The notes beneath the pieces were generated by a model, which had not been told where the DNA came from, made no database searches, and worked only from the letters and a program-made list of their open reading frames with translations. From NCBI GenBank assembly GCA_902767455.1, contig CACXHH010000205.1, positions 1-6,758 of the forward strand: a stretch of DNA of 6,758 nucleotides, in the 5' to 3' direction. The stretch comes from an uncultured Eubacteriales bacterium. GTDB lineage: Bacteria > Bacillota > Clostridia > Christensenellales > Borkfalkiaceae. Below are positions 1-4,884 of this stretch, piece after piece; position 1 is the stretch's first letter; each line of letters opens with the position of its first letter. The position numbers and the translations under genes were made by a program.

Positions 1-2
1 CG

Positions 3-413
3 ACGGAAATAATACCAAAAGCCGAAGCTCTTGTGAGGGGAAAACCGTCGTATATGGCGATAACGGGGTATTCTCTCGCGGGACTTTTTGCCGTTTACGC
101 TTCCGTAAAGACAAGTTGCTTTAAGCGAGCGGCGAGCGTTTCGGGGTCGTTATGGTTTCCGAAATATAAAGAATATATCACTGTAATCAACTCGGATAAT
201 CTACCCGAAAAATTATATCTTTCGCTTGGCGATAAAGAATCGAAAGTCAAAAATCCGATACTTAAAACTGTGCTTGACAACACGCTTTTTACGGCTGAAA
301 GTTTTAAAGCTCTCGGCGTGGACGTAACATTTGAGCTTAACCCGGGCAATCATTTTAAAGACGAAGCTTTAAGAGTCGTTAAAGCCGTTTCGTCGTTGCT
401 CGACGAATTTTAA
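3..413 (+). CDS. Alpha/beta-hydrolase, putative esterase family (3' end only)
   Basis: The gene enters from outside the window. The frame is open from base 3 and 136 residues are visible before TAA. Fragment residues 27-32 read GYSLAG, a GxSxxG nucleophile elbow whose Ser is the expected catalytic nucleophile. It is followed by AVYASVKTSCFKRAASVSGSLW, in short a helix and strand typical of the putative esterase family (enterochelin-esterase/EstD-like, Pfam PF00756). Further on, LYLSLGDKES resembles the segment that carries the acidic residue, and NPGNHF near the C-terminus supplies the likely catalytic His. An intact C-terminal third of the fold is therefore present. The substrate (carboxyl ester, siderophore ester or acyl thioester) cannot be told. 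A GTG at 33 could serve as a start but would discard the strand before the nucleophile, so a true start upstream of the window is far more likely. No convincing terminator follows. Confidence 0.85.
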   Translation, partial: TEIIPKAEALVRGKPSYMAITGYSLAGLFAVYASVKTSCFKRAASVSGSLWFPKYKEYITVINSDNLPEKLYLSLGDKESKVKNPILKTVLDNTLFTAESFKALGVDVTFELNPGNHFKDEALRVVKAVSSLLDEF

Positions 414-435
414 AGCGTTTGCGTAAGGCGTATAA

Positions 436-454
436 TCTCGTAAAAAATACGAGA
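436..454 (+). other. AT-rich hairpin after the esterase gene
   Basis: TCTCGTA (436-442) pairs with TACGAGA (448-454) around a five-A loop. It lies 23 bases after the esterase stop codon. An A-tract follows instead of a T-tract, so it does not look like an intrinsic terminator on the + strand. It may be an mRNA 3'-end stabilising hairpin or have no function. A similar CG-ATA-rich string (CGCGTAAAATAACGAG) follows at 479-494 without pairing well. Confidence 0.3.
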
Positions 455-502
455 AAAAAGTAAAATTTCCGATAATATCGCGTAAAATAACGAGAAGGTA
501 TA

Positions 503-531
503 TTGACAGTGTCGCTGATATGTTGTATAAT
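503..531 (+). promoter_or_regulatory. Consensus sigma-A promoter for the NfeD-SPFH operon
   Basis: TTGACA at 503-508 and TATAAT at 526-531 are separated by exactly 17 bp, so all 12 hexamer positions match consensus. A second TATAAT overlaps at 531-536, but its 22 bp spacing is unsuitable. Transcription should start near 538, giving a leader of about 85 nt before the NfeD start at 623. No operator-like palindrome overlaps the hexamers, so strong constitutive expression is the simplest reading. Confidence 0.85.
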
Positions 532-541
532 ATAATCACGA

Positions 542-559
542 AAAGCGAAAAAACGCTTT
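542..559 (+). other. Small hairpin at the start of the NfeD leader
   Basis: AAAGCG (542-547) pairs with CGCTTT (554-559) around a six-A loop, just after the predicted transcription start. It could protect the 5' end of the transcript. It is too small to be a riboswitch, no U-run follows, and the remaining leader (560-605) shows no riboswitch or T-box signature that I can recognise. Confidence 0.3.
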
Positions 560-605
560 ACAGCGTCGATAAAGCTCGAACGTATATCGCTTTCGGTCGG
601 CTTTG

Positions 606-614
606 AAAAAGGAG
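606..614 (+). promoter_or_regulatory. Ribosome binding site fixing the NfeD start
   Basis: AAAAAGGAG ends eight bases before the ATG at 623. This is a strong Shine-Dalgarno match at normal spacing. It supports 623 as the start rather than any internal Met codon. Confidence 0.85.
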
Positions 615-622
615 AATTACCG

Positions 623-1069
623 ATGAATCTATTTGAAAGTCAGTTGTTTTGTCTGATATTTTGGGGAGTCATATTTTTGGCGGCGCTCGGAATAGAATTA
701 GCCACTACGGAACTCGTTTCCATCTGGTTTTGCGGCGGCGCGATAGCGTCGCTCGTCATTGCGGCGGTAGGGCTTCCTTTCTGGTTGCAACTCGTCGTAT
801 GGGTGGTCGTTTCCGGCGTACTGCTCTTTGTCGGAAGAGTGTACATAGTAAAGAAGCTTAAATCCCGCACTACCAAAACGAATACCGATGCCTTGGTCGG
901 CGAAAAGATACTCGTAACGACCACCGTAAGCGAATCTGTAAACGGCGAAGCAAAGTTCCGCGATATAGTCTGGACGATAGTTTCTTCCGACGAAATAAAA
1001 GCGGGCGAATACGCCGTCGTCAAAGAGATCAAGGGAAACAAACTCGTCGTCGAAAAATTCGACAAATAA
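623..1069 (+). CDS. NfeD family membrane protein, short form
   Basis: This 148-residue protein has two parts. Residues about 8-72 are strongly hydrophobic and fit two to three membrane helices, with a GIELATTELVSIWF stretch typical of NfeD. After a basic stop-transfer segment (VKKLKSRTTKTNTD), residues about 88-146 form the NfeD OB-fold domain. The diagnostic pattern is visible: LVGE, then GEAKFRDIVW, then IKAGEYAVVKEIKGNKLVVE. The ClpP-like serine protease domain of long NfeD proteins is absent, and the length suits the short type. Short NfeD proteins act with a neighbouring SPFH/stomatin protein in membrane microdomains; the OB domain is thought to mediate protein contact. The SPFH gene starts 44 bp downstream and shares the promoter, which strongly supports this pairing. 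Family membership is well supported; the cellular process is not determined by the sequence. Confidence 0.92.
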   Translation: MNLFESQLFCLIFWGVIFLAALGIELATTELVSIWFCGGAIASLVIAAVGLPFWLQLVVWVVVSGVLLFVGRVYIVKKLKSRTTKTNTDALVGEKILVTTTVSESVNGEAKFRDIVWTIVSSDEIKAGEYAVVKEIKGNKLVVEKFDK

Positions 1070-1097
1070 GCTTAAAAACATTTTTATAAAAAAATTT

Positions 1098-1104
1098 AAA
1101 GGAG
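1098..1104 (+). promoter_or_regulatory. Ribosome binding site of the SPFH gene
   Basis: AAAGGAG lies nine bases before the ATG at 1114, inside an otherwise very AT-rich 44 bp gap after the NfeD gene. No promoter or terminator is apparent in the gap, which supports cotranscription and independent initiation of translation. Confidence 0.85.
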
Positions 1105-1113
1105 ATATAAATT

Positions 1114-2040
1114 ATGCCGTTACCTCTTATCATTATTTTGTCGATCATCGTATTTATCGCGCTCGTCGTGATAGTAAAATGTATCGTCGTAGTTCCGCAG
1201 GCTTCTACCGTTATCGTGCAAAGGCTCGGTAAATATTCAAGAACGCTTCACGCGGGCATCCACTTTTTAACGCCTATACTCGAACAACGCGTTTCAACCG
1301 TTTCTCTCAAAGAAAAAGTCGCGGATTTCCCGCCGCAACCCGTTATAACGAAAGATAACGTCACCATGCAGATCGATACGGTCGTTTATTTTGCGATAAC
1401 CGATCCGAAACTCTACACTTACGGCGTAGAACACCCAATGCAGGCTATCGAAAACCTTACCGCAACTACGCTTCGTAACCTTTTAGGCGATCTCGAACTC
1501 GACCAGACTCTTACTTCGAGAGATACCATCAACCAGCAGATGCGTTTGATTCTTGACGAAGCGACCGATCCTTGGGGCATAAAGATAAACAGGGTAGAGC
1601 TTAAAAACATTCTTCCCCCGAAAGATATTCAGGAAGCGATGGAAAAGCAAATGCGCGCGGAAAGACAGAAACGTGAAGCTATTCTTACCGCAGAAGGTAA
1701 AAAGGAAGCCGCTATTTTAACGGCACAGGGCGAAAAAGAATCTGCGATACTTCGCGCGGAAGCTAAAAAAGTTTCCACCATCACCGAAGCCGAAGGTCAA
1801 GCCGAAGCGCTCTTAAAAGTTTATCAGGCGCAAGCGGAAGGTATCAAAGCCATAAACGACGCTAATCCTAACTCCGCGTATCTTACGCTCAAAGGCTACG
1901 AAGCTCTCGAAAAGATATCCAAGTCAGAAGCTACGAAGATAGTCGTTCCTACCGAGATTTCCAACGTAACGGGGCTTATCAAGTCAATGAAGGAAGTCGT
2001 TGCCGACGGCGAGGGTAAGAAAAAACGCGAAGAAAAATAA
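1114..2040 (+). CDS. qmcA: SPFH/stomatin-like membrane scaffold protein (QmcA-like)
   Basis: This 308-residue protein has one N-terminal membrane helix (residues about 5-24), then an SPFH (band 7) domain from about 25 to 185. It closely follows stomatin/QmcA proteins: VPQASTVIVQRLGKYSRTL, the PVITKDNVTMQID strand pair, NLLGDLELDQTLTSRDTIN and DPWGIKINRVELKNI are family hallmarks. Residues about 175-245 form a long charged helix with 11-residue repeats, probably a coiled coil. The C-terminal region (NPNSAYLTLKGYEAL, then KIVVPTE) is also typical, and the tail is lysine/glutamate rich. Members form large oligomers on the membrane face, organise microdomains and modulate proteases or other membrane proteins. 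The adjacent NfeD gene is the classic partner. The symbol is given by resemblance to E. coli QmcA; proof of orthology over other stomatins would need a tree. The gene ends just before a strong terminator. Confidence 0.93.
   Translation: MPLPLIIILSIIVFIALVVIVKCIVVVPQASTVIVQRLGKYSRTLHAGIHFLTPILEQRVSTVSLKEKVADFPPQPVITKDNVTMQIDTVVYFAITDPKLYTYGVEHPMQAIENLTATTLRNLLGDLELDQTLTSRDTINQQMRLILDEATDPWGIKINRVELKNILPPKDIQEAMEKQMRAERQKREAILTAEGKKEAAILTAQGEKESAILRAEAKKVSTITEAEGQAEALLKVYQAQAEGIKAINDANPNSAYLTLKGYEALEKISKSEATKIVVPTEISNVTGLIKSMKEVVADGEGKKKREEK
1678..1842 (+). repeat. Five 11-residue coiled-coil repeats in the SPFH protein
   Basis: Residues 189-243 can be laid out as five units of 11: AILTAEGKKEA, AILTAQGEKES, AILRAEAKKVS, TITEAEGQAEA and LLKVYQAQAEG. 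The first three are near-identical and the last two are diverged. An 11-residue (hendecad) period fits a nearly straight coiled coil, as expected for the C-terminal helix of oligomeric SPFH proteins. At DNA level this is a 33 bp periodicity; codons differ between units, so it looks maintained at protein level. Confidence 0.75.
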
Positions 2041-2074
2041 AGCGTTTAACCGATAAACAATAAAAAAAGTATGC

Positions 2075-2111
2075 CGCCGCGCCGAGAAAAACTCGGCGCG
2101 GCGTAACTTTT
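2075..2111 (+). terminator. Strong intrinsic terminator after the NfeD-SPFH operon
   Basis: CGCCGCGCCGAG (2075-2086) pairs perfectly with CTCGGCGCGGCG (2092-2103) around a five-A loop: a 12 bp GC-rich stem. The T-run on the + strand is short and interrupted (TAACTTTT). On the opposite strand the same stem is followed by ATACTTTTTTT, so it should also stop transcription from the other side. It sits 34 bp after the SPFH stop codon. Confidence 0.9.
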
Positions 2112-2173
2112 AAAGCGGTAAAATACGGACGAAAAGATAATTTATCGTTTTTTGAAAAAACGAGCTAAATCTA

Positions 2174-2202
2174 TTGACTATTTAGAAATAATGTAATATA
2201 AT
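2174..2202 (+). promoter_or_regulatory. Sigma-A promoter of the tRNA-Trp gene
   Basis: TTGACT (2174-2179) and TATAAT (2197-2202) are 17 bp apart, with 11 of 12 hexamer positions at consensus. Transcription would start near 2209, only a few bases before the mature tRNA 5' end at 2215. The preceding strong terminator makes the tRNA an independent unit. Confidence 0.85.
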
Positions 2203-2214
2203 TTATATGTTTTT

Positions 2215-2289
2215 AGGGGAGTGGCTCAACGGTAGAGTAGCGGTCTCCAAAACCGTAGGTTGCGTGTTCGAATCGCGTCTCCCCTGCCA
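2215..2289 (+). tRNA. tRNA-Trp (anticodon CCA)
   Basis: A complete 75 nt cloverleaf can be folded by hand. The acceptor arm is AGGGGAG (2215-2221) with CTCCCCT (2279-2285), seven Watson-Crick pairs. The D arm is GCTC/GAGT, with one G-T pair. The anticodon arm is GCGGT/ACCGT around CTCCAAA, placing anticodon CCA at 2247-2249, which reads UGG (Trp). A five-base variable loop follows. The T arm is GCGTG/CGCGT around TTCGAAT. The discriminator is G2286, as expected for bacterial tRNA-Trp, and the CCA end is encoded at 2287-2289. No T-box leader precedes it. Nothing in the window suggests UGA recoding. Confidence 0.97.
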
Positions 2290-2343
2290 AAAAAACCAAA
2301 CCGAGTTTCGGTTTGGTTTTTTTGTTTGGAGCGCGATTCGAAC
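2266..2343. repeat. Inverted repeat of the tRNA T-arm flanking its terminator
   Basis: GTTCGAATCGCG in the tRNA T-loop and 3' T-stem (2266-2277) is repeated as its exact reverse complement CGCGATTCGAAC at 2332-2343. Allowing one bulged T (2278), four more bases continue the match: CTCC at 2279-2282 against GGAG at 2328-2331. The terminator hairpin sits between the arms, so the whole 78 bp stretch is close to one large palindrome. On the minus strand, the distal arm reads like the 3' end of a degenerate tRNA (T-loop followed by part of an acceptor strand). Confidence 0.8.
2290..2323 (+). terminator. Intrinsic terminator of tRNA-Trp
   Basis: The core stem CCAAACCGA (2296-2304) pairs with TCGGTTTGG (2308-2316) around a GTT loop. 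It is flanked by an A-run directly after the tRNA CCA end and by seven T residues (2317-2323). The A and T runs can pair, extending the stem to about 15-16 bp. The symmetry means it should work in both directions. Confidence 0.9.
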
Positions 2344-2350
2344 AAAAACC

Positions 2351-2366
2351 GCGAGCGAACGCGAGC
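2351..2366. repeat. Short GC-rich direct repeat GCGAGC-GAAC-GCGAGC
   Basis: GCGAGC at 2351-2356 and 2361-2366 is separated by GAAC, eight bases after the inverted T-arm copy. It stands out against the AT-rich sequence that follows up to 2619. No gene can be assigned to it. Confidence 0.5.
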
Positions 2367-2464
2367 ATTATATAATTGATTTTAAAAATTTAGCTTTCGT
2401 TTTGTTTAAAGTGAGTCATTATTAAGAATTTTGTCGCTTTTAGTTTAAAATCGTCGTTTTATAG

Positions 2465-2493
2465 TTGCCAAACGTATATAAATAGTATAAAAT
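2465..2493 (+). promoter_or_regulatory. Candidate promoter of the ABC transporter operon
   Basis: TTGCCA (2465-2470) and TAAAAT (2488-2493) are 17 bp apart, with five of six matches each. The tRNA terminator upstream means the operon needs its own promoter in this gap. The region is so AT-rich that other -10-like strings exist, such as TATAAA at 2486-2491. Start of transcription near 2500 would leave a leader of about 120 nt. Confidence 0.5.
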
Positions 2494-2558
2494 AAGTAAA
2501 GTATATTATATAAAACTATAGTATTATAAAATATTCAAAAAAATATTATTTTTTCTGA

Positions 2559-2580
2559 ACAAAACGATACTTTGTTTTGT
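2559..2580 (+). other. Hairpin in the leader of the ABC operon
   Basis: ACAAAAC (2559-2565) pairs with GTTTTGT (2574-2580) around an eight-base loop, 40 bases before the ATG at 2620. The stem is weak and no U-run follows, so it is not a terminator. The rest of 2367-2619 is AT-rich and shows no gene, tRNA or riboswitch that I can identify. Confidence 0.25.
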
Positions 2581-2619
2581 AGTATATACGTAAATAAAGA
2601 TAAATACGTTATTATACTT

Positions 2620-4884
2620 ATGAAATATATACTTTTTTTCTTCGGTTTGGCGCTTGCCGTTACGATTTTTTATTTGACCGATACAAACCGAAAACTGAAA
2701 AATTTTAAATATTCAAATCATATTATAGCGGGCGTTATGATCCTGATTTTCATCGTCCGGTATTTTTGTGTAGATAAATCTTACGCTATAAATAATGTTA
2801 TAGGTCTTGAAAAGGCTTCAGCTCTTTCAGGGGCAAGCGTTGCCGTTTCGGCGTTTGCGATGATTGCCGATTATCTTTCGATAACGGCGTTCGTCGTGAC
2901 GGTAATGCGCTTGTTCTTCGGAAGGATGAAGTATTCGGACGCGTTTATAAAATACGTTCTTCCCTTTGCAAGCGTACTGTGTCTTGTTTTCGTTGAAGAG
3001 ATACACTCCATCCTTGCTTGCGATCCTTTGATCGGATCGGGCGACGCGTTCAATTCGCAAACGCTTTTTACTTTGACTCTTTCTTTTGAAAGCGGCGTAT
3101 ATCTCGCTTTATCGGGTTATACTTGGTATAAAGATATCAAAGACGGGTATTATAAGACTAACAAAGTAAACTATAAAACGATACTCGTTTCGGCGGGCGT
3201 TACGATTCTTATGCTTATTGCGAGCTTGCCGTGTTACTTTTTGCAATTTACTTTCGGAAGGCTTAGCGGCGCTTTCTACGCTTACGATATGAGCCCCACG
3301 CATAGGATATTCGTTTATCTTATGTTTATTATTCCGCTTTCTCTCTACTTTTTCCTTAGGGACAAGCCCGAAAAAGTGATAAGGTATTCGCTTATTTTTT
3401 TGAGCGTTTCCTCAATGATCACTTTCAGCGCCGATTACTCGTATAAAACTTTTCCGGATCTTTCGACGTGGCCTTTCCATCTTTGCAACACGGCGATGTT
3501 CGTAGTGCCGATCTGTCTGATTTTCAGATGGAAAAAACTCTTCTATTTCACTTATTTTATAAACGTTTTCGGCGCGATACTCGCAATGCTGATGCCAAAC
3601 TACGCCGAACACGCGAATTTAATCAGTTACGGCGTAGTAAGATTTTGGTATAATCACTGGTCGGCTTTCTTCTTCCCGCTTGTATGCGTCGCTTTAAGAC
3701 AGTTCGAACGCCCCGACATAAAGCTGTTCGGAACTTCGATGCTCTGGTTTTTACTTTACTACGTGCTCGTATTGTTCCTTAACGTTTACTTTACCGCGCA
3801 AGGAAAAAGCGTCGATTTCTTCTTCATCAACAGCAACTTCATCGCCGATAAGTTCGGCGAATGGGCGAACAGGCTATTCAATCTGTCCGCGTCGTTCGAG
3901 CTTGGAGGTTACACCTTCACTTTCCACCCCATATACCAAGCGATCTATTTCGTTTCCTATATTTTACTCGGGTTCGGAATGTGGTTTATATACGAGCTGT
4001 TTTTCAGCCTTGCGGAAAAGCACCGCGAACTTCACGCTCGTTTGAAAAAGATACGTCTTGATAAATTAGCTTTGGAAGCCGGCCTTAACGGAAGGAGTAT
4101 AGAACAACCGATGAACCCCGATGCAGGCATAACTTTACAACTCAACAACTTTTCAAAACGCTACGGAAACAATAAGCATTATTCTGTTCACAACGTTTCC
4201 TTTACCGTTCACGGCGGAGAGATTTTCGGTTTTTTGGGGCCTAACGGCGCCGGGAAATCCACGATAATCAAATCCATCGTCGGCATACAACCGATAAGCG
4301 AAGGCTCGATAGAAGTCTGCGGTTTCGATTGCGCCAAGCAGCCCGTAATGTCAAAACGCCAGATAGGTTACGTTCCCGACCATTACGCGCTCTATGAAAA
4401 ATTGAGCGGAAGAGAATATATCAATTATATCGCCGATATTTTTGAAGTCAAAAAGGAAGACAGGGACGCGAGAATTTCCGAATACGTCAAGCTTTTTGAA
4501 CTTGAAGATTCTATCGACAACCAGATAAAGACGTATTCGCACGGTATGAAACAAAAGATAACGATCATTTCCGCGCTCGTTCACAATCCTAAGATTTGGA
4601 TACTTGACGAACCTTTGACGGGGCTCGATCCTAACAGTATCTTTCAGGTAAAAGAGTGCATGCGTCGTCACGCCGCGCAAGGCAATATCGTATTCTTTTC
4701 AAGCCACCTTATAGACGTAGTCGAAAAACTTTGCGATCGTATAGGCATAATAAAAAAGGGCGAGCTTCAATGCGTTATGACGCTCGAAGAGATAGAAAGA
4801 AGCGGCTCTTTGGAAGATTTCTATATGAAAACGATCGAAGATAACAAACTCAATTTAAGCGAAAGCACCGTTGCAAAAGCATAA
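2620..4884 (+). CDS. YwaF/TMEM164-like membrane domain fused to ABC transporter ATP-binding domain
   Basis: This 754-residue protein joins two modules. Residues 1-466 are polytopic, with about 12-13 hydrophobic segments. Their second half (about 229-466) resembles the YwaF/TP0381/TMEM164 family: WPFHLCN at 284-290, a GAILAMLMPN segment, then NHWSAFFFPL from 345. A charged linker (about 467-503) leads into an ABC ATPase domain from 504. That domain has Walker A GPNGAGKST (540-548), Asp587 at the Q-loop position (IGYVPD), signature YSHGMKQK (639-646), Walker B WILDEP with Asp663 and Glu664, D-loop GLDP and H-loop His696. All catalytic residues are present, so it should bind and hydrolyse ATP on the cytoplasmic side. 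The ATPase resembles EcsA/CcmA-type exporters, which are normally stand-alone and much shorter. The next gene overlaps it and encodes the permease. ATG 2620 is chosen because it opens directly onto a membrane helix; a TTG at 2572 would add 16 residues. Neither has a clear ribosome binding site. Substrate is unknown. Confidence 0.88.
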   Translation: MKYILFFFGLALAVTIFYLTDTNRKLKNFKYSNHIIAGVMILIFIVRYFCVDKSYAINNVIGLEKASALSGASVAVSAFAMIADYLSITAFVVTVMRLFFGRMKYSDAFIKYVLPFASVLCLVFVEEIHSILACDPLIGSGDAFNSQTLFTLTLSFESGVYLALSGYTWYKDIKDGYYKTNKVNYKTILVSAGVTILMLIASLPCYFLQFTFGRLSGAFYAYDMSPTHRIFVYLMFIIPLSLYFFLRDKPEKVIRYSLIFLSVSSMITFSADYSYKTFPDLSTWPFHLCNTAMFVVPICLIFRWKKLFYFTYFINVFGAILAMLMPNYAEHANLISYGVVRFWYNHWSAFFFPLVCVALRQFERPDIKLFGTSMLWFLLYYVLVLFLNVYFTAQGKSVDFFFINSNFIADKFGEWANRLFNLSASFELGGYTFTFHPIYQAIYFVSYILLGFGMWFIYELFFSLAEKHRELHARLKKIRLDKLALEAGLNGRSIEQPMNPDAGITLQLNNFSKRYGNNKHYSVHNVSFTVHGGEIFGFLGPNGAGKSTIIKSIVGIQPISEGSIEVCGFDCAKQPVMSKRQIGYVPDHYALYEKLSGREYINYIADIFEVKKEDRDARISEYVKLFELEDSIDNQIKTYSHGMKQKITIISALVHNPKIWILDEPLTGLDPNSIFQVKECMRRHAAQGNIVFFSSHLIDVVEKLCDRIGIIKKGELQCVMTLEEIERSGSLEDFYMKTIEDNKLNLSESTVAKA

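Noticed and set aside
33..413. GTG at 33 as the true start of the esterase
   Set aside because: The frame is open to the window edge and the GYSLAG elbow would lie too close to the N-terminus for this fold. The gene is a partial one.
436..460. Hairpin after the esterase as an intrinsic terminator
   Set aside because: The stem is followed by A residues, not T residues, on the + strand. On the minus strand the T-run precedes the stem instead of following it.
640..1081. Two minus-strand open frames of 127-141 codons opposite the NfeD gene
   Set aside because: They are shadows of a well-supported gene and have no recognisable domain.
2136..2163. AT-rich palindromes (GATAATTTATC and TCGTTTTT/AAAAACGA) upstream of the tRNA promoter
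   Set aside because: The arms are short and A/T-rich and are expected by chance in this composition. They do not overlap the promoter hexamers. The first is followed by a T-run, but a 5 bp AU stem is too weak to call a terminator.
2247..2249. UGA-to-Trp recoding suggested by a stand-alone tRNA-Trp
   Set aside because: The anticodon is CCA, which reads only UGG, and no in-frame TGA interrupts the genes.
2215..2343. Integration (att) site at the tRNA-Trp 3' end
   Set aside because: Integration would leave a direct repeat of the tRNA 3' end and usually an integrase gene. Here the copy is inverted and no integrase is present.
2207..2425. 72-codon open frame (starting MFLGEWLNG) over the tRNA
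   Set aside because: It spans the whole tRNA-Trp gene and its terminator. It is a translation of RNA-coding sequence without a ribosome binding site.
2572..2619. TTG codon at 2572 as start of the fusion ATPase
   Set aside because: It adds 16 polar residues before the first membrane helix, has no Shine-Dalgarno site, and overlaps the leader hairpin. The ATG at 2620 is preferred, although it too lacks a clear ribosome binding site.
4351..4680. 109-codon minus-strand frame opposite the ABC domain
   Set aside because: It lies wholly inside the conserved ATPase domain and its translation has no family features.
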